A stretch of 36,310 nucleotides of DNA, taken from DASULK01 sp036381835 (GTDB taxonomy: Bacteria; Actinomycetota; Actinomycetes; Mycobacteriales; Micromonosporaceae). The stretch spans positions 1 to 36,310 of the forward strand of contig DASVCA010000130.1 in assembly GCA_036381835.1 (NCBI GenBank). Reading direction: 5' to 3'. Shown here in pieces: positions 23,698 to 31,661 of this stretch. The position numbers and the translations under genes are program-made. The notes beneath the pieces were generated by a model. It did no database searches. It saw only the letters and a program-made list of their open reading frames with translations, and was not told the origin of the DNA. Position 1 is the first letter of the stretch, and every line of letters starts with the position of its first letter.

Positions 23698-24451
23698 CGG
23701 TGCTGTCAGGCGGATCGTTCCCGTACTGGCCTGCCGACCCCGCCCCGCCGCCGGTGGCCTGCCTGGCCGCCTGCTGCGCCCGGTACGTGTCCGCCCCGAC
23801 GGCCACGTCCTTGATGTGGCCGATGTGGACGCCCGTGTGCACGAAGATCGGGAAGCCGCGGTCGCGGACGCGCAGGCAGAAGGTGAGGTCCTCGGACACC
23901 CGGCCGCCGGAGTTCTCCGTCTCCTGGAACCAGGGGAACACCTTCGAGTAGCCGTGGTCCCGGACCGCTTCGAAGACCCGACGGTGCACCAGCAGGAACG
24001 CCGCCCCGGTCCCGTCGACCGGCATCAGCTGCCCTTCGGGCCAGTCGTAGTAGCGGTAGAACCGCCACTCGTCGCTGCCGGGCACCGGCTCCAGTTCGAA
24101 CAGGGTGGGGAACACCGTCCCTGTCCGGGTTTCCCGGCCGAAGCACAGGCCGCCGACGATCGGCGCACTGTCCGGGTCGGCCACCGCGAGGAGCCGGTGC
24201 AGCGCGTCCGGCGCCCACACCATGTCGGTGTCCACCATCCACAGCCAGTCCACGGACGTGCTGGTCAGGAACCAGTTGACCAGCTGGTTCCGGGCGTCGG
24301 ACACGTTGGCCGAGCTGACCACCCGCTGGAATCCGCCGATGCGGCCACCGCCCACTTCCTGGTCGAACCGCAGGGTCAGCAGCAGGCAGTCGAGGAAGTC
24401 CCCGTCGACCAGCCGCGGCCGAACCCAGCCGACGATGACGTCCCCGCTCAC
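23690..24451 (-). CDS. Glycosyltransferase, family 2-like with DTD motif
   Basis: A 253-residue protein from GTG in a GTGA overlap. SSANVSDARNQLVNWFL, then WLWMVDTDMVW with the DxD motif at 74-76, is the GT-A signature for metal-dependent sugar transfer. The FQETENSGGRVSEDLTFCLR region (about 197-216) is the usual acceptor-side ED motif, and the VHTGVHIGHIKDV segment gives late His ligands. It ends in a Gly and Ala-rich tail. It pairs with the following glycosyltransferase. The target is not visible in the sequence. Confidence 0.8.
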   Translation of the reverse strand: MSGDVIVGWVRPRLVDGDFLDCLLLTLRFDQEVGGGRIGGFQRVVSSANVSDARNQLVNWFLTSTSVDWLWMVDTDMVWAPDALHRLLAVADPDSAPIVGGLCFGRETRTGTVFPTLFELEPVPGSDEWRFYRYYDWPEGQLMPVDGTGAAFLLVHRRVFEAVRDHGYSKVFPWFQETENSGGRVSEDLTFCLRVRDRGFPIFVHTGVHIGHIKDVAVGADTYRAQQAARQATGGGAGSAGQYGNDPPDSTDA

Positions 24452-24882
24452 GCCGTCACCGTCTCCGCATCCCAGGCGTTGCGGACACGCTCCTCGTCGA
24501 TCATGGACCTGATTCGTGCCCTGACGACCTGGCCGCTGAGTGTCCACGTCGGCCTGGCCGGCCACGGCCCGGGCAGCGTCCCGCCGGCGCCGCCCGGGCC
24601 GTCCCCCCACGGGCCGTCGTACCGGTCCCCCACGTTCCACACCGCCGGGTCGAGACTGCCCTGCGGCTTGGGCCGCTCGGCGCAGCGCCGGCACTCGACC
24701 CAGCGGGCGGCCCGCAGGCCGGGCCCGGACGGGCCGACGCCGCCCACGACGGGCCGGTGCCCGAACAGCCGGCACCGCAGCAGTGGCCGGGGGATGCCGT
24801 GCAGCCAGAACCCGACCGACACCCGGCCGCCGGCGTGGTCCGCGCCGTCGACCTTGCGGTAGTTGACCATGTGCCACAGCAT
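24448..24882 (-). CDS. Hypothetical Trp/Gly-rich protein with Cys pairs
   Basis: A 144-residue protein starting with ATG in TGATG overlap with the membrane protein gene. It has Cys at RCRLFGHRP (about 37) and a CRRC motif (about 68-71) with a His between, which could make a zinc ribbon, then a Gly and Pro-rich central part (DGPWGDGPGGAGGTLPG) and a short C-terminal helix (VRARIRSMIDEERVRNAWD). I recognise no family. The C-terminal helix has the look of a phage small-protein adaptor. Confidence 0.6.
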   Translation of the reverse strand: MLWHMVNYRKVDGADHAGGRVSVGFWLHGIPRPLLRCRLFGHRPVVGGVGPSGPGLRAARWVECRRCAERPKPQGSLDPAVWNVGDRYDGPWGDGPGGAGGTLPGPWPARPTWTLSGQVVRARIRSMIDEERVRNAWDAETVTA

Positions 24883-25316
24883 CAGCCGGTCACCGCCGCC
24901 TCGTCGCCGGCCGCCACGTGGATGCGGGTGGTGGACACCAGGGCAGTCCGGCCGCCGCATTCGCGGGCGAACTGCTTCATGGTGGCCTCGACGTTGGCCG
25001 CCGCCTGGTCGTTGATCACCGGAACCCCGTCGAGCACGAGCGCGAACGGCTTTCCCTGCCCTTCGGCTTGCTCGTCCGCGGGCAGCCGCAGCACCTGCAG
25101 CCGCGGAGCCTTCGGCTCTTCGTCCCGCCTGGCCCGGTAGCCGTCGAGCCAGCCGATGTGCCGGTACTCCCTGGACATGCAGTAGGCGAACGCCAGCATC
25201 GCCGGCATGATCCCGATGTCCAGGCCCAGCACGATCAGGACGCCGACGACCACGACGATCGCCACGGTGGCCGTAGTCCAACGCCGCGCCAACTGCCGCG
25301 ACCGCTGCGGTGTCAT
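24882..25316 (-). CDS. Membrane protein of unknown function
   Basis: A 144-residue protein. ATG at 25316 overlaps the previous stop as ATGA, which I prefer to the GTG further upstream. A basic N-terminus (MTPQRSRQLARRW) precedes a strong hydrophobic stretch at about 14-46, enough for one long or two short membrane passes (VAIVVVVGVLIVLGL, MLAFAYCM). The rest is soluble, with a GKPFALVLDGVPVIND segment and Cys at ECGG. The positive N-terminus predicts it inside. It may be a late membrane accessory such as an exclusion protein, but nothing shows this. Confidence 0.65.
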   Translation of the reverse strand: MTPQRSRQLARRWTTATVAIVVVVGVLIVLGLDIGIMPAMLAFAYCMSREYRHIGWLDGYRARRDEEPKAPRLQVLRLPADEQAEGQGKPFALVLDGVPVINDQAAANVEATMKQFARECGGRTALVSTTRIHVAAGDEAAVTG

Positions 25317-25705
25317 CCGCTTCGGGGCTGCCACCACACACCTGCCTCGGCCGGTATGTCGATGGTCGGCACATGCTCACGGTCGGACACCCACGCGCCG
25401 GGCAGCATCGGCACTGGCGCCGCCAGCGGAACCTCCACCGGCTCCTGCTCTATGCAGGCGGGGCAGTGGGGGCAGGTCTGGGCCTCGGTGACCGGCACGT
25501 TCCCGACGACCCGCCACGTGTGCAGCCACAGGCTGCCGTCGTCGTGTTCGTGGACCACCAGCTCGTTGCCGACGACGAACGCCAACGGGTTGATGCCGTG
25601 GGCGCGCAGGAACTCCTCAACGGCGGCCACCGCCGCCTTGTCGCGCACCGTGCGCTGGTAGTAGTGCTGCCCGCTGTCCCAGCGGTACACCTCTGGTAGG
25701 GCCAT
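25313..25705 (-). CDS. Hypothetical protein with CPHCPAC zinc-like motif
   Basis: A 130-residue protein whose ATG overlaps the exoribonuclease stop (TGATG). Residues 1-75 are a small alpha-beta domain (YRWDSGQHYYQRTVRDKAAV, FVVGNELVVHEHDDGSLWLH). CPHCPAC (77-83) supplies three Cys, a partial zinc site or redox motif. It is translationally coupled to the exoribonuclease. No family is recognised. Confidence 0.6.
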   Translation of the reverse strand: MALPEVYRWDSGQHYYQRTVRDKAAVAAVEEFLRAHGINPLAFVVGNELVVHEHDDGSLWLHTWRVVGNVPVTEAQTCPHCPACIEQEPVEVPLAAPVPMLPGAWVSDREHVPTIDIPAEAGVWWQPRSG

Positions 25706-26292
25706 CAGGAGGTCACCGCCTGGCCGGCCAGGTGCTCCCACATGGCCTTGACGTGGCGGGCGTCGGCCAACGCATCATGCCGGTCCGACTTCTGCTCGGG
25801 CAGGGGCCGGCCGTCGGCGAGCTGCATGATGTCGTTGGTCCACATGGGAATGCCCTTGGGCAGCCGCACCATGGGCCCCCACAGCTGGGCAAGCGCCACA
25901 TGGTCGTAGGCGCCGTAGTAGGCCCACAGTTCGACCTGACGCCAGTCACGGTCGGCGTTGGCGGCCAGCAGGAACTCGCGGACCTCGTTCGCGATCACCC
26001 ACCGGGGCTTGACCCGAAGGTCCGACCGGTCAAGGTCCACCCGGTCCAGCGTGAACGTCGACCGGTACGCGTTCGGCGGGGTGCGCAGGTAGGTGTCCAA
26101 CTGCTGCCGTTCGACCAGCGGCAGGTGGGGCAGGACGTTACGGACCAGCCAGTCGTTGTCCTTGATCCGATCCAGCGGCATGTCGCTGCTGACGGCGTAG
26201 TACTCGCGGCCGTCCTCGGCGACGATCCCGATCGAGATCAAGTCGATCGACGCGCCGTCATCGAGGAACTCGGTGTCGTAGAAGTACTTCAA
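25705..26292 (-). CDS. 3'-5' exoribonuclease, Rv2179c-like, DEDDh family
   Basis: A 195-residue protein with a TTG start and GGAG 10 nt upstream. The N-terminus MKYFYDTEFLDDG...IDLISIGIVAEDGREYYAVS matches the Mycobacterium Rv2179c exoribonuclease family. The five DEDDh residues are in place: Asp6 and Glu8 (YDTEF), Asp130 (GAYDHVAL), His172 and Asp177 (RHDALADARH). QLWGPMVRLP is also conserved. An insert of about 25 residues (about 62-92) is longer than in Rv2179c. The family trims 3' overhangs of double-stranded RNA. Expressed late from the head operon, it may act on host or phage transcripts. It heads the accessory block just after the TnpB relic. Confidence 0.88.
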   Translation of the reverse strand: MKYFYDTEFLDDGASIDLISIGIVAEDGREYYAVSSDMPLDRIKDNDWLVRNVLPHLPLVERQQLDTYLRTPPNAYRSTFTLDRVDLDRSDLRVKPRWVIANEVREFLLAANADRDWRQVELWAYYGAYDHVALAQLWGPMVRLPKGIPMWTNDIMQLADGRPLPEQKSDRHDALADARHVKAMWEHLAGQAVTS

Positions 26293-26330
26293 CGTGGGTG
26301 GGCTCCAATTTCGGGGATGGTTGGGGATGT

Positions 26331-26535
26331 TTGACGTCCTCCCCGGCGTGAACGCCGGGGATTCCTCCTGCGCGGCTCATGCCGCGCTCCGGTGGGTTCC
26401 TGCTTCACCGGCGTCCGCCACCCCGAAGGGTGGTCTTACGTCGCCTCCACAGGCGTTTAGCCTGTCCGCCCGTCCGGCGGCCAGGATGGCCTAACCCCGC
26501 CCTGAAGGACGGGGCTTGCGGCCAAGATTTCGGGG
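26331..26535 (-). mobile_element. Relic of IS200/IS605-type (TnpB) element, non-autonomous
   Basis: On the minus strand the right end is GGAATCCCCGGCG, TTCA, CGCCGGGGAGGACGTCAA (hairpin 26341-26360, boundary at 26331), preceded by the GGTGAAGCAGGAACC motif shared with the element at the left edge. A second hairpin (26495-26514, CCCCG-stem with CTTCAGG loop) marks the other side. Only the last 37 codons of tnpB survive between them. The 9-bp sequence ATTTCGGGG occurs on both sides (26308-26316 and 26527-26535). No transposase gene remains. It may be a dead relic or a mini-element that was moved in trans. Confidence 0.7.
26377..26490 (-). pseudogene. tnpB: TnpB C-terminal remnant, 37 codons
   Basis: The frame between TAG (26491-26493) and TGA (26377-26379) reads AILAAGRADRLNACGGDVRP, then PFGVADAGEAGTHRSAA. 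LAAGRA...NACG.DVRP is the TnpB C-terminal signature; the tail with GEAGTHRSAA is common in actinobacterial copies. All catalytic domains are missing, so this is a truncated pseudogene. It differs from the tail at the left window edge (SACGADVRHSGSS...), so the two elements come from different lineages. Confidence 0.75.
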
Positions 26536-26543
26536 TGTGGAGC

Positions 26544-26574
26544 CGGCCGGCGCGCATCCCCACCGCGCCGGCCG
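26544..26574 (-). terminator. Strong 11-bp hairpin just after the MuF-like gene
   Basis: CGGCCGGCGCG (26544-26554) pairs exactly with CGCGCCGGCCG (26564-26574), loop 9 nt, starting 10 nt past the MuF stop. No T-tract follows. It could be a GC-type terminator or attenuator separating the packaging-portal genes from the accessory block, or a processing site. Confidence 0.45.
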
Positions 26575-26583
26575 ACCCCCGTC

Positions 26584-27804
26584 TCAGGACGCTGCGGCGA
26601 CCTCGGCGCGCAGCTTCTCGACCAGGCTCTCCTGGTACTGGATGGCCAGCCGCATCCGCTCGTCGCCGGCCTCCAACTGGCGGCGCATCCGCTCCAGCGA
26701 CGCCTCCACCCGGGCCAGCCGCTGCGCCGGCTCCATGGCGGGCCGACGCGACGCGACCACGTCGCGGGCACCACGCCGGCCGGCCGAGGGCCGGCTGGTC
26801 TTGGGCGCCTCGACGAGGATCGGCCCGAGTTCTCCGTGCTCGCCGACGGCGACCCGCACCTTCTTCAGCTGCCGGCCCGCGGTGGACAGGCCGCCGGGGC
26901 GTGGGGAGGCGGCCTGGTACAGCTCGTCCAACTGGGCCGCGGTCAGGTTCAGCCCCGGGTCGTTGAAGGTGGTGACGGGCAGCACGTCGCAGCGGCAGTT
27001 GGCGTGGATGGGCTGCAGGTCTTCCCGGTGGTAGATGCGGTCCGCGGCCACAATGCACAGGCCGCACACCGGCCCGCCGGTCTGCCGCTTGCCCTTGAGG
27101 ATGCGCCGGTAGCCGATGACCCGCCCCGGGTCCTGCTGCCGCAGCACCCGGTTGGCCTGCGCCCGATGCGCCAGGGTGATGTCGGTTTCGGCGATGGTCG
27201 CCGCCCGGGCCAACGCATCCTCGGCCGCCTGGGTTTCGGCAATGCCCTCGGTTACCTCGTACCGGTACTGGGCGGCCACCCGCGAGTACACGTTGACCGG
27301 GTTCTCCGGCTGGACCAGCCGCAGCTGGTCCTCCTCGGTCGCCTCCACCAGGGCGTCCTCACCCCGGTCGGGCTGCGGCTGCGGATCCGGCTCGTCCTGG
27401 TCGAAGAACCGGTCAATGTTCAGCCGGCCCTCGGGTTCGAGGATCCGAAGCCGCGTGCTGAGCCGGTCCGCGAGGGCCTCGTCCACCTTGCGCCGCAGCT
27501 TGGTGACGTCGACCGCCCCAACCGGCCGCACCGTACGGCCCAACTGGATCGACAACGCCCGCGCCAGGTAGGCGTCGGTCACCTGCGCCATCCGCAGCTG
27601 GGCCGCCTGCACGACCCGCAGCGCCTCCAACGCGGTGACCACAACCTCGTCGGTGTCCCACCAGTTGCGGATCGACCGGAACGCGGCCGTCGCCGCCGCC
27701 ACCGCGATCTGGGTCAGCTGCTCCCGAACCGCCTGCTGCGCCTCGATGAGCGCGGCCAGCTTGGCAATCTCGGCAGCGGTCAGCCGTCCACTCGGGGTGG
27801 GCAT
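26584..27804 (-). CDS. MuF-like minor head (morphogenesis) protein
   Basis: A 406-residue protein starting 1 nt after the portal stop (TGACATG). The C-terminal half holds the MuF signature: GGPVCGLCIVAAD, then HREDLQPIHANCRCDVLPV (about 244-278), with paired Cys and the H.NCRC motif of phage head morphogenesis proteins. The N-terminus is a long helical portal-binding region, and the end has a coiled coil (ARVEASLERMRRQLEAGDER). MuF proteins sit inside the head at the portal and may be injected. Its C-terminal extension (about 310-360, basic) has no toxin domain that I recognise. Confidence 0.85.
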   Translation of the reverse strand: MPTPSGRLTAAEIAKLAALIEAQQAVREQLTQIAVAAATAAFRSIRNWWDTDEVVVTALEALRVVQAAQLRMAQVTDAYLARALSIQLGRTVRPVGAVDVTKLRRKVDEALADRLSTRLRILEPEGRLNIDRFFDQDEPDPQPQPDRGEDALVEATEEDQLRLVQPENPVNVYSRVAAQYRYEVTEGIAETQAAEDALARAATIAETDITLAHRAQANRVLRQQDPGRVIGYRRILKGKRQTGGPVCGLCIVAADRIYHREDLQPIHANCRCDVLPVTTFNDPGLNLTAAQLDELYQAASPRPGGLSTAGRQLKKVRVAVGEHGELGPILVEAPKTSRPSAGRRGARDVVASRRPAMEPAQRLARVEASLERMRRQLEAGDERMRLAIQYQESLVEKLRAEVAAAS

Positions 27805-27805
27805 G

Positions 27806-29356
27806 TCAGCTCACCGGGCCAAGCTCGGCGGCGGCGTCGGCCGGAATCGGCGGCAGGACCGCGGCACCGCCAGGCTGCTGCACCGGCTGGGCCGGCACCG
27901 CGCTGGCCGGCGGAACCGGCACCGCCGGCGGCTGCTGCCGGCCTGCCGTGGCGGCGGCGATCTGCGCCGCCAGAAGCATGTCGTCGGCCCGCTCCGACGC
28001 CATCCGGTCCACCTCGGACGGGCTGAACCCCCAGATGCGGATCATCTTGGTCCGCCACGGCACATCCTGCGCCTTGCTGGCCGCGTCGGCCCGCTCCGCC
28101 AGCGACATCCACTCCGGGTTGGCCCACAGCGTCTCCAACCCCGCCAGGTCCGCCCGCTGCTTGTCGCCCATCTGCCGGAACGCCAGCGACATGACCTGCG
28201 CCCACGGATGCGAGGTGCGGGCGATCCGGTCGCCGGTCTTCTTGACCAGGCCCTCCCGCTGCGCCGACGCCGCCTGCGCGGACTGGTTCACCCCGGACGG
28301 CATCAGCATGTACAGCGGGGTGCGGGTCACCGCGGCGAACTCCTGCAGGTCGTCCTTGACCGCCGACAGGATCGGCGTCAGGTCGACCTGCCCGGACTCC
28401 CAGATCTCCGCCGACTCCGGCAGCTGCCACAGCGCCGCCGGGTCCAGGGTGAACATCTCCGAGTAGTCGATCTCCTGCCCGGCCTTCGGATGCCCCGCCG
28501 GATACGTCAGCGGCAACCCCTTGATCGCCCGCTGCCGGAACGCCTGCATCGTGGCGATCGTCATCCGCTGCAGGATCTGGTGGCTGATCCGGTCCAGCAC
28601 GTCGAGATGCTTCTCGAACTCGCCGCAGCCGTCCTTGTTCGGGAACCGCACCACCGGCATCTGGTCGTGCACCAGCTGACCGGAGCGTTCCTCATCCCAC
28701 TCCCACGCCTTCGGGGAGAAGTAGGCAACCCGCCCGCCGGTGGACTTGCCCATCCGCCGCGCCACCCGCACCCGCCCCGGCAGGTACAGGTACGCGAAGT
28801 CGGCCTCTTCCTCGTCGTCGTGCTTGACCTTCAACGCCGCACGCAGGAAGTTCGGGTTCTTCTGGTCCGGGGCGCCGACCATCCACCGCGGATCCTCCGC
28901 CGTGATCACCGGAGCCTTGGTACGCGGATCAACCTCGCCGACGATCACGTACGCCTCAGACATCGTCAGCATCAGGTCATGCAGGTCGGCCGAGACCACA
29001 CTCATCCCGGCCCGCTTCCAGATCGCCGCCGCCTGGGCGTCACCGGTCTCGTCGGAGTCCACCCCGGTCCGGAACCCGGTGACGATCATCCGCTCCGACA
29101 CGGCCGACACGGCCAGCTCGGCGAAGTTCGCCCGCGCCTTCCGCTGGAACGCCCGGTACGCCTCGGCCGCGTTGTCCGCACCCTCCGGCAGCCGCGGCCG
29201 ACCCTGGTAGTACTCGTACAGCAGATCCAGCCGCTTACGCCGCTCGCTGTTGTTCAGCTTGTCGAACAGCCGCTTCATCCACCAGCCGTCGGAGCGGGGC
29301 TGGTCCACATCGATCGGCACCGGACACGCCCCCCTCTGCAGCAGGCATCCGGGCAC
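27806..29356 (-). CDS. Portal protein, SPP1 Gp6-like
   Basis: A 516-residue protein. ATG at 29356 has GGAGG 7 nt upstream; an internal GTG at 29320 also has a purine-rich site and would remove 12 residues. RKRLDLLYEYYQGRPRLP, FAELAVSAVSERMIVTGF, VDPRTKAPVITAEDP, DVLDRISHQILQRMTIATMQ and PLYMLMPSGVNQSAQAASAQ match the Phage_prot_Gp6 portal family. It forms the dodecameric channel for packaging. The Pro and Ala-rich end (PPAVPVPPASAVPAQPVQQP) is typical for actinophages. Confidence 0.9.
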   Translation of the reverse strand: MPGCLLQRGACPVPIDVDQPRSDGWWMKRLFDKLNNSERRKRLDLLYEYYQGRPRLPEGADNAAEAYRAFQRKARANFAELAVSAVSERMIVTGFRTGVDSDETGDAQAAAIWKRAGMSVVSADLHDLMLTMSEAYVIVGEVDPRTKAPVITAEDPRWMVGAPDQKNPNFLRAALKVKHDDEEEADFAYLYLPGRVRVARRMGKSTGGRVAYFSPKAWEWDEERSGQLVHDQMPVVRFPNKDGCGEFEKHLDVLDRISHQILQRMTIATMQAFRQRAIKGLPLTYPAGHPKAGQEIDYSEMFTLDPAALWQLPESAEIWESGQVDLTPILSAVKDDLQEFAAVTRTPLYMLMPSGVNQSAQAASAQREGLVKKTGDRIARTSHPWAQVMSLAFRQMGDKQRADLAGLETLWANPEWMSLAERADAASKAQDVPWRTKMIRIWGFSPSEVDRMASERADDMLLAAQIAAATAGRQQPPAVPVPPASAVPAQPVQQPGGAAVLPPIPADAAAELGPVS

Positions 29357-29368
29357 CTCCGGATAGGT

Positions 29369-31087
29369 TCAGCGCAGCCGCTTCGGCAGGTAGGTCACCT
29401 TCTGTCTCGGCTTGGCACCCGCGGCGACCGCGTCACCGCGCGCCTCCCACGCCAGAACCGCCGCCACCAGGGCGTCGATCTTCTCCGGCGACTTCGCGTA
29501 GGGCTTGCGGACCCGCAGATGACCGCCAACCTTGGTCGTCTCGGCGACGGCGTTGAGCACATGCTCTTTCAGGATGGTCGCCATCGCCGCCTCGTGGCCG
29601 GTGCGGTCCTCCGCCGGCGTGTACGACAACGCCTTCGACCGCACCGCCTCACGGAACCGCTTCAACGCCTCCGACATCGGCTTGGGCCGGTTCGTCCACC
29701 ACTCAAGCGGACGCACCCGAGACGCCTTCACCTGCATCTTGTCGCCGTAGTCGCGGCTCCACGCGTTGACGAACTCCCGCCAGTGCGGCGGGTCGCAGTA
29801 GAACCCGGCCACGTCGAACCGCTCCATCGCCGCCGCCACCGCGTCGTCCACGGCGTCGGTGTCCACCTGCCAGTCGTCGCCGGCGTCCTCCGGCTTCTCC
29901 CAGCAGTCGAGCAACTCCAGATGCCCGTCCTCGACCCGGCACGCCACCAGCGCGGTCGAGTCCGCATCCGGGCCACCGATCGACCCGTCAAAACCCAACG
30001 TGACCAGGTCGCCGTCACGCAGCGCCCGGTCCGGGCGCCGGCAGTCCTCCCACTCGGGCGCCTTCAGATAGGCACCTGCCCGACCCGACCGGGCGTTGAG
30101 GTAGTACCGCCGCGTGTCGTTGATGTTCTTCCGCGGGTCGTAGAACTCGTCGACGATGCCGTCCAGGTCGTTCCAGGCGATGGCGTCGCCGAACGCGTCC
30201 AGGATCGCCGCGCGCAGCTTCTCCTCGTCCGCCAGGTCCTCGTCGACGCACACACCCCAGCGGTGGTCGTACAGCAGCCGGGACCGGCGGGTACGGCCCT
30301 TGAGAATGTTCTCGGCAAGCTCGTACGTCCGCTCCGCGACCGAATCCTCACCGGCGGCGAACATGGTCGTCGTTTCCAAGTACCAGGTGCCGCCCGCGGT
30401 CTTCTTCCGCTTCCGCAGGTTACGGGTGACCGTGTTGTACATGTCCCGCAGCTCGCGGGTCTTGTACAGGTGGGTCTCGTCGAAGCAGGCGAACGTCTCC
30501 AACCCGCCATCCTTGCTGGCCGCCGACGCGGTGCTCGGCCGGATCTCCCCACCGAACGGCAACACCACCCGCGTCAACCCGGCATCCAACCCGGGAATCT
30601 TCGACAGCGGGCACCGGTCGTCGGTCAGGTTGAAGTAGATCGAGTCGTAGACGTTGCCGCTCTGCTCCTCTTCGGTGGCCAGCACCCGGATGAACGGGTC
30701 CACCACATGCCGGCCCATCGGCTCGCCGGGCGAGTACACGTACCGGAACCCGAGCCCCCACGGGTCCTCGTACACCTCGCCACCCTCGGCGAAGCCGGCG
30801 AACCGGCACGGCCCGAACGCCTCGAACAGGCAGAACCGCGACCCGTGCCCGGACTTGTCACAGCCCTTCGGCCGCGACAGGAACGCCGAGTCGTACGCCA
30901 TCCGCCCGTTGGGCAGCACCGCGTAGGCGTCGACCACGAACCCGGCGTACTCGTCACCCAGATGAACCGGCTCGCCCTGCACGTCACCGCGGCCGTGCCG
31001 GCAGAAGTACTCCATCCACTCGACGGCCAGCCACCCCAGCGACCGGTGACGGTTCGTGCCAGGAGCGCGCACCAGCGTGCGCGGCAC
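29369..31087 (-). CDS. Terminase large subunit
   Basis: A 572-residue ATPase and nuclease for DNA packaging, GTG start 3 nt after the small subunit stop. A Walker A variant is SRPKGCDKSG (71-80), Walker B with catalytic Glu is ETFACFDETH (197-206), and a TTT coupling motif follows (WYLETTTMF). The RNase H-like nuclease has LGFDGSIGG, FYCDPPHW and KIDALVAAVL as acidic motifs. The length is usual for actinophages. It ends in TGA 12 nt before the portal start. Confidence 0.92.
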   Translation of the reverse strand: MPRTLVRAPGTNRHRSLGWLAVEWMEYFCRHGRGDVQGEPVHLGDEYAGFVVDAYAVLPNGRMAYDSAFLSRPKGCDKSGHGSRFCLFEAFGPCRFAGFAEGGEVYEDPWGLGFRYVYSPGEPMGRHVVDPFIRVLATEEEQSGNVYDSIYFNLTDDRCPLSKIPGLDAGLTRVVLPFGGEIRPSTASAASKDGGLETFACFDETHLYKTRELRDMYNTVTRNLRKRKKTAGGTWYLETTTMFAAGEDSVAERTYELAENILKGRTRRSRLLYDHRWGVCVDEDLADEEKLRAAILDAFGDAIAWNDLDGIVDEFYDPRKNINDTRRYYLNARSGRAGAYLKAPEWEDCRRPDRALRDGDLVTLGFDGSIGGPDADSTALVACRVEDGHLELLDCWEKPEDAGDDWQVDTDAVDDAVAAAMERFDVAGFYCDPPHWREFVNAWSRDYGDKMQVKASRVRPLEWWTNRPKPMSEALKRFREAVRSKALSYTPAEDRTGHEAAMATILKEHVLNAVAETTKVGGHLRVRKPYAKSPEKIDALVAAVLAWEARGDAVAAGAKPRQKVTYLPKRLR

Positions 31088-31090
31088 CGC

Positions 31091-31540
31091 TCAGCCCGCT
31101 TCTGCGATCCGCCGACGCCGCTCCTGCATCGACACCACGTTCCCCTGCCCGGCGGCCTGCTGCTGCGACGCCTTCTCCTCAACCTTCTCCGCCGGCACAT
31201 ACCGGATACGCAGCTTCCGCCGCGCCTCCACAGTGGTGCCCATCTGATCCTCGCGGCGGCGGATCTCGGTCGACTTCGTCGAGTGCACCACCCCGCCGAA
31301 GTACTCCAGCCACCAGTCCTGCTTCATGTACGCCGTCTCGATGGCGAACACCCAGTCGCTGGGCGACCACAGCACACAGTGCGGCATCTGGACCAGCTGC
31401 TCCCACCAGGCTTCCACCTGCGGGAACCACTTCTGCTTGCCAGGCAGCTTCGGCAGCTTCGGATGCGGCCCGTCGTATGGCACGTCGGGCACATCAATCC
31501 AGTCGGTCTTGGGATTACCGACAGGTCCGGGGCGAGCCAT
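31091..31540 (-). CDS. Terminase small subunit (putative)
   Basis: A 149-residue protein. ATG at 31540 (MARPGPVGNPKTDWIDVPDV...) has GGGAGAAG about 11 nt upstream; ATG at 31591 would add 17 unlikely residues. Central segments WWEQLVQMPHCVLWSPSDW and TAYMKQDWW plus a basic C-terminal region (EARRKLRIRYVP, ERRRRIAEAG) are typical of the small subunit directly before the large terminase in actinophages. It should recognise the packaging site. The 121-nt gap upstream would be a natural place for cos or pac. Confidence 0.75.
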   Translation of the reverse strand: MARPGPVGNPKTDWIDVPDVPYDGPHPKLPKLPGKQKWFPQVEAWWEQLVQMPHCVLWSPSDWVFAIETAYMKQDWWLEYFGGVVHSTKSTEIRRREDQMGTTVEARRKLRIRYVPAEKVEEKASQQQAAGQGNVVSMQERRRRIAEAG

Positions 31541-31661
31541 CTCGATCACTTCTCCCATGCCGGGATGCGGGCGACCCCATGGCGGGAACACCCAGCGATT
31601 TGTAACGCACAGTCACCAAGACCGGGTCTCGGCCCGGACTTGAAGATCACAAACGGCGGAT
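31541..31661 (-). other. 121-nt non-coding gap before the terminase genes
   Basis: This gap is one of few real intergenic spaces in the late operon. It contains the small hairpin CCGGG-TCTCGG-CCCGG (31622-31637) and the terminase small subunit ribosome binding site. It has a somewhat lower GC stretch (GTTACAAATC region on the minus strand). I see no clear promoter. A packaging recognition site is possible by position only. Confidence 0.3.

Noticed and set aside
26405..27067. Minus-strand frame of 220 codons ending in KTTLRGGGRR near the TnpB relic
   Set aside because: Wrong frame relative to both the MuF gene and the TnpB remnant; the true remnant frame reads LAAGRADRLNACGGDVRP.
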